The notes under the pieces: model-generated
What the model saw: the letters and a program-made list of their open reading frames with translations, nothing else
What the model was told of the DNA's origin: nothing
Databases searched by the model: none
NCBI RefSeq assembly: GCF_036417845.1
Contig: NC_089979.1
Coordinates: 116,159,415-116,223,414 of the forward strand
Direction: 5' to 3'
Length of the DNA: 64,000 bases
From: Apteryx mantelli
Taxonomy: Eukaryota; Chordata; Aves; Apterygiformes; Apterygidae
Translations under genes and position numbers: made by a program
In this document: one piece after another, positions 49,293 through 61,099 of the stretch
Numbering within the stretch: position 1 is the first letter of the stretch
Layout: each line of letters opens with the position of its first letter

Positions 49293-49635
49293 TGAGGAAA
49301 ATGAAAATAAACAGTGGTCATTCACCTCCCCATCTAATTAAGAGCAAGCAGATGCTTGGGCACTGCGTAATTGGCACAACCCTATTTAACGTGTTTACTA
49401 GTTTCTAAAGTGTGCTTCAACTATTGTGGGGATTTTCTATGTATTAATAAATCCTTTTTCTGATAAGTATTTTTCCTTTCATTTTTTTGTCTGTAAACAC
49501 TGTGAGATTATGTTTCCTTCCAGAGGTTATTCCCCCTCCTTTTTTTTCCTTTTTATTTTCCTATTTGCTTGATTTGTTGAGCAGTGTGTCTGAACAATAT
49601 CACTGAAATAAAAGCATACACACTGTGTAAAGTCA
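49293..49635 (+). other. NEUROD6: NEUROD6 3' UTR (probable extent)
   Basis: AT-rich sequence from the stop codon to just past the AATAAA at 49607-49612, which is followed by GT- and T-rich sequence (CACTGTGT, TGTCTATTTTGATTGT) that fits the downstream element for cleavage. The length of about 340 nt is an inference. Use of the later AATAAA at 49691 would extend it by about 80 nt. Confidence 0.5.
49607..49612 (+). terminator. NEUROD6: Main candidate poly(A) signal of NEUROD6
   Basis: Canonical AATAAA with GT/T-rich sequence 12-40 nt downstream. Other canonical hexamers are at 49306-49311 (only 14 nt after the stop, probably unused), 49446-49451 (followed by a T-rich region, a plausible shorter form) and 49691-49696 (a plausible longer form). 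Confidence 0.55.
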
Positions 49636-49699
49636 ATGTCTATTTTGATTGTACAGTAATTATACAAATGCATGTTATTGAAATCAGATTAATAAAAAT

Positions 49700-52600
49700 G
49701 ATGTATTTATAATTGGTAGAAATTATATATTATGTATTTGAGGAGAACTGAATTTAAAAAGATATTCAGAACTTTAAAGAAATTATCTCAGAACTGAGAT
49801 GGGCTTGCAATATGCAGAGGTGAGAGTGCAGCAATATTGAAAGCTATGCAAAAAAAAAAAAAGCAGTTTTTTTGGTTGTTGTTTTTTGGGTAAGCTACAG
49901 AAAACCAGTGATCGCCACTGAGATTATTTAACCTGACCTTTAGAGTGTTGCTGGCAGGGGCCACATGCTAATATTTTAGAAGATGTTGTCAAAATTTTGC
50001 CTCAGTTATTCTGACCATATATAATCAGCACTTTTTTGTATTATTCTGACTTCAGATGTAAAGGTTTGTTATAACAATGTATAACTGTGGTTTCTCACTA
50101 CGTATTTTAAATGCAATTAAACATAGATGTTTCCACTTTTAAAATACATCTATTAGCTGTGATACTGTATTTTGCCTGATACTTATTATTTCACAGTATA
50201 CAGCTGCCTTTGGTCTTGCCTACACAGCATTCTTGCCTGCACTCCCATAGCGCTTGCATTTGGGGATGGAAATCATGAATTACCAGGGTGAACCTTGCAC
50301 CATTTTCAGAAGCAGCTGTATGCTTGTTATGTGCTAAATGAAATACTGATTAGAGGAAGTAGGTAACTTTAAACTCAACAAAATGCAAACGCTGAATTTC
50401 ATACGGGAAGGGCTCTGACTGAACACATAGGTCACTAATTGCCTTTAAACTCTGGCGTGTGGAGTGCTGCAGGAGTTAGGCAAGTGCATCAGCTACGAAA
50501 AAGAGGACTCCCTGGTCACTGCTAAACTTAGTCTTTGCTAATAACAACAGTATCAGTGAACTGCAGATGTGCTTTCAAACCACATAAGTTAAGCACATGC
50601 AGAAAGTCTGCATGGACACTCACACCTCAACAGAGTAGAGCTCAACTGAGCTTCAGTCTTTTTCTAATTGCTAAGGGCTATTTCCACATAACTACACAAG
50701 TGACAAAAGGAGTGAACAACTGGGTTGAAAAATCAACAGACTTTAAATCTGTTAGCAAGCAAGACCTCTTAATTTGGAGGGGTGAATAACAACTACCTGA
50801 CAAGCATTCACCTCGAGGACCAAAATGCTACACTGTGAATGAGCCGAGAATCAGTTTTTATAACTGCATTTAAAAATGCCAGAGACCACAGGCTGAATCA
50901 CTGTCTGGGTCACCGTTTGTTAATGACACACGAACCTCAGACCCTCCCTCGATTATGCAGCTCGACAAAGTGGGGACAGGCTGATTTTTCCTCATAATTT
51001 GTCTTGTACCTAATTTCACAGGTAGAACTTCTTGTAAATAGTCTGCACCATCAAGAAGTAACTCATGCAGGACAAACCAGCCTGAGGTCCATCTCTTCTA
51101 AGTCAGACAGGGCTATCCCAAAAACTGGAGAGGGACCCAAGGCACAAAATTTGGATCAAGGATTAAGTGCTCCCAAACCTGCAAGGTGTGAGTGCTAGAC
51201 ATGGGAGTTTGCTTGAATAACATCCTCTCTAGGCACAAATATCAGGTCCAAAACAGATTCTGGAAACAGAGTCTTGATCCATGGTTCAGGGGGGTGGTTC
51301 AAGATTATTTCACCTGTTGGGAACTGCACAAGGTGCAGGCAGCAGTTTTCTGCCATGGATGAGATGATGACAAAGATGATGATGATGACTGTCAGCTCAA
51401 AAGCATCCCCAGGTGTTTCGCACTGAATACGGCAGAGGTTTGGAAAAGAGAATGAGAGAATCGGGTAAAATAAACTCCTTTTGCTAAATATCAGGTAATT
51501 TGGAATAACAGCAAAATATGGGCAGGCAAAAGGCAAACGTAGAAGGGAAAAGAAGCTGGTCAAGGAGAAGAAAGCCTGCAGTTCTCAGCACAGAGTTGCA
51601 AAGGAGAAACTACAAAAAGATATCAATATATCACAAGGAGCTACAGGCAAGTGAGCCCAGGAGCAAGTGATCCACTGGGGTGGGGGTGGAGGGGTTCTCC
51701 CACTGAGCACTAGCAGAAAACTTATCCAGTGAAGCTCTGTAAGACAAGCCTCCTCCAGGAGGCTGAAACATTGCCGAGCACCTCAGAGCATGCAGCCCGC
51801 AACAGCAGCGTTGCCGAATTGGGGAAGGGTGCGTTTGCGTAAGTCGAGAAGGAAGCGACAAAGCAGCTGTAAAGTTCTGCACCAAGGGAACTAGATGCCT
51901 GTCACAATATATTTAGCAGGCACCCAAGGGGGTGTCAGCACTTCAGGCTCTGCAGTCTGGGAGTCTCCAGCTCTGTGGCCCTATATTAACTGAATAACTC
52001 ATGGGCCAGTTCCAATTTCCCCTTCTGGCAGCAGAACCAAGAGGAAGGGAGGAAAAAAAAATCACTGCCAGTTCAGATCTTTCTCTCGCTCCATGACAGA
52101 TGGGGAGGCAATTCACAGCCAGATTCCCCCTCTGGTAGCTCAAGGCGGACACCACACTTGCTCAGGGCACTGCAAATTGGAAAGCCAGTCCAGAATAAAT
52201 AATAGAGCAAGTCATAGAAAAATATTGAGACAGCATAAAAAAATGATATTTCCTGTCTGGGAGGCTATGGAATATTTAGAGATACTGAGATAGGGAATAC
52301 CCTTGCACACAGGCTCTCTCACATACCTTCTCTTTCACACGTTCAACAGACAGAAACATTTCTGTGCTCTTTAGCTGGCCAGTCACAGAACATGAGGGCT
52401 CTGAGCTCTTAAGCGATTTATAAAAGCCTTTGAAGTTGCTTTATTTTAGAGAACAAATCCAAGCAGCAAGAAGGTTCTAATGCTTTAATCCCACAGGCAC
52501 AAATACCAGCAGGTTTCTTTAGCCAATCTCCATGTTATAAGGTTTGTCTCCTTTCAACCCCATTCATACAGCAAAACAAAGCTGCTCATTTCTGCTTGTC

Positions 52601-52900
52601 TTGTTCTCCTCTTAACTGCCTTTGCTTCCTTGAGGATAAAAATATGTAAAATAGCAACTGCTCTAGAAAAATTATGTGAGAAGTTTCTTTTTTCCCCTGT
52701 CCTCTAGCACAAGGGTAATAAAGCCTTCTGTCAAATTTAAAGGTGGGAACCCCAAAGCTGACAGAAGAAAAGCTATTTCATCAGTGTGTGTGGGGGGGGT
52801 GGTTCTTTTGTTTTTACACAGTGGGACTCTTTGCCATGTATTATTTCCCAGACTAATATTTTAGTAAGATTTTTAAAGCATTGGATGTTTTTATGGTATC
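49700..52900. other. Intergenic DNA 3' of NEUROD6, no gene recognised
   Basis: AT-rich in the first kilobase, with possible conserved noncoding sequence around 49720-50180, and mixed afterwards. A short GAT-rich run is at 51358-51390 (GATGAGATGATGAC, then four GAT units). No credible coding exon or RNA gene is seen. Confidence 0.5.
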
Positions 52901-52914
52901 AGAAATGTACTAAT

Positions 52915-53045
52915 TATATAAGAATATAAGAATGGCTGACCAGCTCACATTAAACATCCATCTAACCTAATATCCTATTTCCAACAGGGGGGCATAAAAA
53001 GATGTCCAAAGTAGTCAGACCAGGGCAAGCAAAAAAATACTTTTG
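52915..53045 (-). mobile_element. Decayed CR1/L3-type 3' tail, antisense
   Basis: The + strand reads 'ATAAGAATATAAGAATGGCT', then 'CATCCATCTAACCTAATATC' and 'CTATTTCCAACAGGGGGG'. This matches the reverse complement of the amniote CR1 tail 'AGAACATAAGAATGGCCATACTGGG...GGTCCATCTAGCCCAGTATCCTGTCTTCCGACAGTGGCC'. It is the clearest of the three old tails in the window. The far edge is approximate. Confidence 0.7.
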
Positions 53046-53049
53046 TTTT

Positions 53050-56000
53050 ACTAATAAAAACACTGGAAAAGATACTACACATCATGTTCCAGGACTTCAG
53101 CCAGCCCTGTTGAAGACAGGGATGTGCTCAATCGGAAAAGGGCTGGGAGGCATGACAGCACCCTACCGGGTCTGGACCCTTTCTTCTGCAATATTGGGCT
53201 AACCAGTAACTGCAGACTAGAACGGACTGGCTAATGCCAGGGTGCACCTCTGAAATCCTTCTCAAAATACATCACGAGTAAAATCTAAATCAGTGTCCCA
53301 CAAATGCCAGCGCGATTCGGAAGATGGAGGGAGGCGTAACCACTGTTCTGCCAGACCTCAGATGAGCTCTGTGAGCTCCTCTGCATTACAGTAAGAACAC
53401 ACTCATTTGAGGACACATCCTGGCTGCACTCCCTTTGGGATTGTCTGCGTTCTTTCATTTCATAGCTATCTGCACAAAGATTTTTTAAATATATGGAGAC
53501 TGCAAAGACACAAATGTGATGACAGGTTTTTTTTTTTTTTTTTCATACTAGCAATTCCCTCTCCCATTTTTACCCCTTCTTTACTCTACTCTTCTCCCCT
53601 TTGCCTTTAGGGCTCTCAAATGGCAGCAAATTAAGTGAAATGCCGTCAATAAAGATGAATGAAATCCCAGTGAAACACATGGCAGAATCTTTCCTTGCAA
53701 AAGCAAATAATACTTGCCTAAATTAAAGGGTAGCTGCATGTTTTTGTGTTTCAGATTGTGAAACTAGCTTAACTCAAGCCTATAGTTATATTTTATGGTC
53801 CCCATTCAAGGTCAAAGCAGGTTTAATTTGAGGGAACACAAATCCTATAGCATTTTGTGTACAAATAGCAGAGAAGGTGTTGCTTTAGGCTAATTGAAAC
53901 AAAAGCAACTCTCCTTATACAATCTCAGCAACTTCCAAACCCAAAACCCCCCAGTAGCCTGGCTGGGGTCTGACCCAGAGCTGAACCACGGCAGCGGGTT
54001 GCGATTTTGCTCTGGAGAGAAACAGATCAGCGTGGCGAACAGCTGGCACCGTGCCACCGCTCAGTCTCAAGGGCACACCTGTCATGTCTCACTGATACAA
54101 ATCTAACTACTGTACAAGGGGCTGGGATGCAGAATTGCACTCGCAAGCCCTCTCCACTTCACAATAAGACCTGAGCAAGTCGTCTCGCAAAATTCTTGCA
54201 TGTTATGCCAAGAGGATGGCCTGTTTTCCTCCAGAGCACTCCCCTCCACCGAGGATGTGCAGGAGTAAGCTAGGAAAAGGGAAAGGAAAATCAAACTCAC
54301 TGGCAAAAGTGCTCTGGATTTCTTTTTTTCTTTTCCTTTTTTTTATGCCAGCAATGTGGAGTAAGAAATATCCTTACAACTTGCAACTGTCCTTGCATTG
54401 GAACCCCCCCACAAAGCTTGTAGCAGAGTTTGAAAGTGATTTCTTCCCCCTTCTTCTCCCAGAACATTGGTTTCTCTTGACTGTTTTTGTTCACTAGCTC
54501 CTTAGGCTTCCACATCTATCTCTGTAACTGCACTATTTGCACTATTTAATTCTAGGACACTGAGAATGTAGAACATACCATACAGAAACAAGTCATATTC
54601 TATTTTTTTCTGAAATTCTGGACTAGTTGAGGAGGTTTAAAAAAAAAAGTTTGAAACAAAAAAGCAGCCTTTATGAACTATCTTTTATCCAGGATATTCA
54701 GTCTCCCCCCAAACCCTAGTCAACATTGTGCATTCCTCATTCTGATATTCCGGGCTTTTCCTGCATGTCTGTAAAGCATTACTAAGCAGACTTTTTTTTT
54801 TTTTGATTGAAGCTGATTAATATGTTAAGTAGGATTTTTCAAAAGATGAAATTTCCTGGTCTATATGTATATCCAAATATAAAAGGCTATAAATTCTGGA
54901 GTGCTTGAACATTATGTTTGCAAATGAAAAGAATAATAATCAGTGAATTAAAAGTCCCAGTACTGGTGCAGAATCCAGGTTAAATCAGAGATTATAACAT
55001 AAATTTTGTACTCTTGAAAGCAGGAACATGAGGACTTGGTCTGCTCTTGTTCCAGGGGAGTTTAGCAGATACCAGACTGGATTCTAAATCACATGGGAAG
55101 CTAAACGTAGCCTTATCCACTATGTTATTTATTTACAGCCACATGAGCAGCTGCATAATGCTTAGATGCAACTGAAATGACATTTCTGTTGAGCAGACAG
55201 CTTGCAAACAAAGAAACTATGATGGGATCTTCCTCAGAATCCAGCAAGAATATGAATACCAGTGAATATTTACCCTATACCAGAAGTGCATGCAGGAAAG
55301 AAAAGTACTGTCCAGACACCAAGATAACAGCAAAAGCAGGACTCTTGCTAATTTTAATAATTAAGCAATTGACATCCCTAAATTCTGAGGGAGAGTCCAT
55401 GTCAGTCAACACAGTAAAGCCCCTTCCCTCTGAGTTTACAAAGAGAACTGTTCTTGTGTTTGGTACCCTTGTCTTGATAACAGTCATTACTTTAGAAAAG
55501 TAAATACGTTGAAATGCTTCCTGCAATAGATATAATCATCATTTTGGTTCACTTCATCCCCATCAGTACACGCACACAGAGAGGCATGCATATACCCACT
55601 GGGAAGCAGACTTTACAGAGCCTGGTCAGAAAATGAGGAAAACATTTGACTGAATGCATGCAGCTATACTAATTTGGATGGCAAAAGGGCACAAAATTTA
55701 GGAGTGTGATAGACAGTGAATTGAATAGCCATTCAGTCTGTCCAGTCACCAGTTCCCAGGTATTCAGCTACACAGACTTTCAGCCCATGGATTCCAACTA
55801 TACATAACTATCGTGTTCCCTCCATTCCTAAATTTCACATATTCTCACTCTTCGTAAGCACCCAGTTTTTCTCTAATACAATAACACAATACAAATTCAG
55901 CTAAAAAGGTAACCCGCCCCCCATGCCCCATCTCATGTTCTTCTTTTAGAAGAGGTGTAAGACAACTAAAACCAGAAGTCAAAATGGCAAGTGTTGCAAC

Positions 56001-57240
56001 CACAGAAACACAGCTCCAATGCGACGAGTGACGGAGGATGTGAATAGATGCCACCAGCATTACAACCAGTGATTTCCTAGAAGATAGAGTAATCTAGTGC
56101 TAGATGCACAGCAGCGCCCTGTGGAAATACAAGTACGGAAGTATTTGGGCTCTGGGGAGAAAGAGCAACTCTGGTGACGGATTCACAGAATTACCTCCAC
56201 GTCGACAAGCATGTTAAATGTGAGCTGGAAAGCCAGCGGGCTCTGCCTGGACAGCAAGCATGTCCCAGCTACAACTCTATCTCTATTTTGAACCACACAG
56301 TTGTTTTGCACAGCAGGTCATCTACCCCATAACAGTTACTTCCACCTTCATGCTGGATTAACAGGCACTTCACAACAGCTGAGCCTCCAAAAGATGCCCT
56401 AGAGGAGATGTGTCGCTGTACAATAGATCTACATCTTACTCAATCATGGATTCCCCATACCCTCAGGTACTCGCACAGATGTCAGCACGTTCTGTAGGAT
56501 GGTGAATCTGCCATGAGTGATGGCCTCTACCACAGGCACAGCCTTATGGAAAAGCTCTTCAGTGGTTCAATTAAGCTGTGCCTAGTAGCCTCCATGAGAC
56601 ACTAACAATACAATCTGCCTAAGCACCATATCTCACTTGTATTGTGGTCATATTCCCCATACTCTTTTTTCTATCCATGTATTGGGATTTACCCTCCCTT
56701 CAAATTCAGCGCTATTCTGGGCAAAAATGACACTAGCAAAATCAGATATGAATATATTAAATACATTATTAACAGACCAAAGCATAAGAGAAGATATTTT
56801 ATACAGACCACACATATTTCTAGCAAGTCCAGACTGCAAGCATACGCCAGCTATCATCCTTTGTATTGTTATAGTCATGTATGCGATACCTAGGAAGCAA
56901 CATCTCCTCTAAAAAGGACAAATTATTGGCAAGGAAGGACTGCCCACAAGGAGGGACAACCTCATGCACACACACCTTAGATCAGTATTACACTTGCCTG
57001 TTCCCTCCTGCAGGCCAGTATGCGTGAAGATAGCAGTACACAATGAGGAGTCCATCACATTTTATTTGCTTAGCTTATCCAATTCACCTGTGATTTACCC
57101 CAGTCCCACATAACGTGTAGGTAATCTGTCCTCCAGGTCACTCAATTGCTATATGACATTTTACTTCAAAATGTCTGGAGAATTATTAAATAAACTCAGT
57201 CTCAAATGATAATCTAACATTCATTTTTTAAAAGAAAAAG
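53050..57240. other. Intergenic DNA, no gene recognised
   Basis: Short frames only, the longest about 108 codons (55177-55503, +). That peptide is Ser/Thr/Lys-rich and hydrophobic at its end, without a recognisable family. A T-run is at about 53527-53543. Nothing else was identified. Confidence 0.5.
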
Positions 57241-57244
57241 AAAA

Positions 57245-57425
57245 TCCTCAGATTTGTTCCTAAATGTATTTAAATCTTAGCAGTGAACATGATGCTGGTT
57301 ATTAAAAAGTAATTCTGGAGAAATTAGCTTGCAGCTACAAAATTAATATAATTCATTTATTACTTGCAGCCACAAATCAAAATGCTGTTAACACTGCTGC
57401 ATGCAATTTCATATGCACAGTAAGT
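57245..57425. promoter_or_regulatory. Candidate CNE downstream of NEUROD6
   Basis: Non-repetitive AT-rich block with clustered motifs: AAAGTAATTCTGG, AAAATTAATATAATTC, TTATTACTTGCAGCC, CTGTTAACACTGC and GCATGCAATTTCATATGCAC. The composition resembles conserved enhancers. No conservation test was possible and the call is weak. Confidence 0.25.
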
Positions 57426-57708
57426 TTCCATATGGCTTCAATTTTAGGATCCCTGGTCACTACGGAGACTCATTTGCAGAATGGTCTCTAGGCATGTGAA
57501 GTCAGCTAGTGCTTATTGACAGAAAAGCTGTTCTAGATGGTGTCTACACAGGTACAACAGTCCAAACAGGTCCAAAACCACTAACACCATGTGGGATTAT
57601 CATAACCTACATAAAACAGAGGAATATCTACATGCATCCTTAGAACAGCAGATAGCCAATGCTCACAGTCAGACTGCTATTGCCAGTTCAGCCTCCTAAC
57701 CACAAAGG

Positions 57709-57790
57709 CAGATTTTTCAAAAGCACTGAGCATCCAATACCTCTTCAGGAAGCCAATGGGACCTGAATGCTCAACATAAAGTTTAAAACC
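57709..57790. repeat. Ancient amniote near-palindromic interspersed repeat
   Basis: 'GATTTTTCAAAAGCACTGAG', 'CATCCAATACC', 'AGCCAATGGGACCTGAATGC' and 'TCAACATAAAGTTTAAAA' follow the common bird/reptile repeat 'ATTTTCAAAAGCACTCAGCA...AAGTCAATGGGAGCTGGATG...CTCAGCACTTTTGAAAAT', whose two halves are inverted copies of each other. The family name is not assigned. Confidence 0.55.
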
Positions 57791-57799
57791 AGCTTTGAA

Positions 57800-60770
57800 G
57801 CCCAAATTTTGACATGACATGTAGCTTGGCTGTTTGTGTACACTATGCAAAAATTCAGCAGTACTTCACCCAAGTTGTGCACACACTGAAATTAGTGTGA
57901 ACATGTTAACTGGAGGCAGGCAGTGTGTTGTACATCCATTTCATTTTTGACTGGCTTGTTGCAGAGCCTTGTCATGTCCGAGTGAGTGGCAGTATGTGTT
58001 CAAAGCTCTCTTTCTCACCTTACTTAAGCACTAAGATCAAACCAGACTCCACCAGCACCAGGCTAATCATTGCCTAAAACAGTCCACTGAAGAGTGATTA
58101 GAGTGGATATATCCACCTAGATTCATGTCTGTGGATTGTCTGATTCAGAGCAGAAGTTACAAATTGAGCTTATTCCAAATGAGAGCAGGGCCATGAACGT
58201 CGGCATCCCATGCCACAGCTCAAATCACCAGGCTGCAAGTCCACACAGGTCACAGCAATACTTTCCTTCTTCCTCCTCCTCCAAAAAACCCATCTGATGA
58301 GGTCTTCCTCAAAACCGAAGTAAGATATTTCAAAGCACTTTTGCTCTGTTGAAAGTACTCCAACCAGCATTACTAACAACGCTGCAGGAGATTCCCAGTC
58401 TTCTTTCTTTATTGCTTCAAACAGGCAACTGCCATCAGCTGTGGCATGGCAGTCGGCACCAGGTCAACAACAAATAAGGCCAAAATCATGGGCACAGAAT
58501 TAACTTTTTTTCATTAACAGCACTTGCAACTGAACCCTTGCCACTTGTTCAATAAGTCAACAGCTGGTTTGGTTCAGAATGGTTCAGCTGTGCCTGAGTT
58601 CCTCTTAAGCTGGGAAACCACATCAAGCACAGCCCCAGCAATAACTAAACTCAGAACAAGAGGGCACACTGCTGCAGTGAAAAAGATCCTTTCACGTCAT
58701 GAAGCCACAACACATCAAAGCAGTGAAGTTACTGAAAGCCCCTAAGAGAATCACGAACACCATCCATAACTAGGAGGTCAAGTCTGTCAAATATCCACTG
58801 GGCTATTCATAAAGAATGAGAAGAAGAATGTCAACAACCATCATTTATAAAAGAGAGCTTCAAGGCGTCGTTAGCTGTTGCTTGTTCAGTTCAACATCAG
58901 GTTGATGTCAACACAGTCCCTCTCCTGGAAAACAGCTACACCAGATCTCTCCTGGGCAGTGACAGCATCAGCATGCCATTGTAGCCTGGCTCACCACAGA
59001 TGGGAAAAAAAGAGATCAAAGTGCTAATGATGCTGGCGCCCTGATTCTGAAGGGGTTCGTTGAAATAAGGCTCTGTTCTAACTTCTTCCAGGATTTCAGG
59101 TTATTCTGACTAATTTCTAAATGATGCTTTTGGGACAACCTCAGGCTAAATTACTGTGAAAGAAGGGAGGCAGATGGAGGAAAGAACAATAGAAGCAGGC
59201 AGCCTATTATATCTTAAGTCCTATTCCTTCTAGCACTTCTGGCATCAATAAAGGTCTGTCCACCAGAAGGTGTCGCAAAGGAAAGCAGGCTCACAGAAAT
59301 ATTTCACTGAGTTTACACAATGTTTTCCCGAGATGTAAGGGAAGGAACTGCCTTCTCTATTTTAGCACTGTCAACTGTTAGTACAGAGAGTCTCTCTGGT
59401 GTGTTATGTTCTCGTGAGCTAGCAGACCTGTTGGGAATATAATGAGGTCTGTGCATGCACCTCCTGGTGTGATGTTTAAAAACTTCATTTCTAACAACTT
59501 ATTGCTCAGATGCTCTCCTGATTTTCTTGAGGCGTAAGGACCAGTTGACTATGCAAATGAAAGAAGGGAATGTAGGAAATGAGTTAGACACAAAGGGAGT
59601 TGCTGGCAAATGCCATTGCTTCCTCGGGGCATAATGGTAAGAGACAGCTGCTACTGCCAGCCCAGAAGCTGTAGCTGAGGGGGTTAGCACAGCTCTGTTG
59701 AAAATCTTTAGTCTGATGAATAACTAGGCAGAGACTGCCTATGCTTATAAGGCAGGACCCCCAAACCAAGATCTTTGATTCGTTTTCCACATTATCATCT
59801 ACTGTAAGTACACACAGGAGTGATATCAGATGATTTTTGTAGCAATTTGCAAGTTTATTGTCTGAAAGTCCTTTTGTAACAGGAGAGGCAAGATAGGAAA
59901 TGGATTGCAAGTGTGCAAGAACCACTGCCCTCTGCAACTTCTTAGGATACTATTGTAACAATATGATGACCATTTTTGCAGCAAAGCACACGCATTTAGT
60001 TTTCTGCATCAAATATTTTGACACAGGAACCACCTTAGTGACTGTAGCATAAATCCTTCCACAAATATTTAATTACAGTACACGAGAGCATGGTTTTATT
60101 TTTAATTTTTATTATGGAGTGATTCGCTCAGTACTTATCGTGGCAATCGTAACTCTGATACATGTATTTTGTCATTCTGCTGCCCAATAAATGGTAGCAG
60201 AGTACTAACTGATGTGCATACATAAATATTTTAGGACTTTGCGCTTCTTAAATTGTTTGGAAATACTTATGGTAACCAGTAAATACTGATACTTTTCTTT
60301 TGCCTCCAAAAGAATCTGTCACTTGAAAAACTGGCACGATGCTTAGAGTACCACTTTATGGAAAAAATAACACAAATGTTTATTGGTAGTATTAAAGGAA
60401 TTGCTTAGTGTTTTTCAGCTCTGAGCAGAATAGCTGTCTGGAGTACCACATGTTATGATCACCACACAAAGATAAAATAAAAACCCTTCCAAAGAAGAAC
60501 ACCTTCATTTCAAATAGGGGAAAAACCAAAACTATCAATATTAAATGACTAAAAAGCATACCATCTTAAAAAATGGGCAATTCTTTATTTTCCCTGGGAG
60601 GATAGGATTGCATAATTCTTTCCGGAATGCCCAGAGAGAAAGTAAGTAAAAAATAGGAGCCGGAGAGAGAGCATTTCCCAATTCTTCTGCTCTTCCCTCG
60701 GTACTTATCAAATATTTTGATAAATCTCAGTTGAGGTTATGCATGCTCACCAACAGAAGGCTAGATCCCT
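57800..60770. other. Intergenic DNA, no gene recognised
   Basis: No open frame longer than about 117 codons and none with recognisable features. No distinct repeats were recognised by eye. Confidence 0.5.
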
Positions 60771-60774
60771 ATGG

Positions 60775-60852
60775 CAAAATCCTGCCCTCATTTATACAAG
60801 CAAAACTCCTTTAAACTCATTGGATTTACTCAGGTATTAATAAGGACAAGCA
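60775..60852. repeat. Ancient amniote interspersed repeat fragment
   Basis: 'GCAAAATCCTGCCCTCATTT', 'ATACAAGCAAAACTCC', 'TAAACTCATTGGATTTACTC' and 'AGGTATTAATAAGGACA' follow a widespread bird/reptile repeat ('AATCCTGCCCTCATTTATAC...AAACTCCCATTGACTTCATTGGG...TTTGCTCAGGTATTAAGG'). It is related to the fragment at 39931-39980. Confidence 0.5.
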
Positions 60853-60944
60853 CAAGAACTTGACATTTAAGTCAGACAAAGTTCAGTGTATTCCACACTT
60901 TTACTCAGCAACAAATAGCAACATCCTGCTCTTACAACAATCCT

Positions 60945-61095
60945 TTTATTTTTCAAGGCACTTCATGATTGCAAACTAGCACCATTACTACTGTTATACG
61001 CATGAGAAAACCAAGATGAAATGATTGCCCAAAGAAGTCATGAAGTAAGCAGAAGCCAACCAGCCAGCCTACCCCCTGAACTGAGCTGGACCCAG
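60945..61095 (+). repeat. MIR-like SINE remnant
   Basis: 'ACCATTACTACTGTTATACG', 'CATGAGAAAACCAAGATGAA', 'ATGATTGCCCAAAGAAGTCA' and 'GAAGTAAGCAGAAGCC' follow the MIR core ('TTATTATCCCCATTTTACAGATGAGGAAACTGAGG...TTGCCCAAGGTCA...AGTAAGTGGCAGAGCC'). Old and diverged, but with the blocks in the right order over about 100 bp. Confidence 0.55.
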
Positions 61096-61099
61096 ATTC

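Noticed and set aside
49306..49311. AATAAA 14 nt after the NEUROD6 stop codon as the poly(A) signal
   Set aside because: It would leave almost no 3' UTR, and no clear GT/T-rich downstream element follows at the right distance. The sites at 49446 and 49607 are better.
55177..55503. 108-codon plus-strand frame with a hydrophobic end
   Set aside because: No recognisable family, no promoter or splice context, and length within chance expectation for this window.
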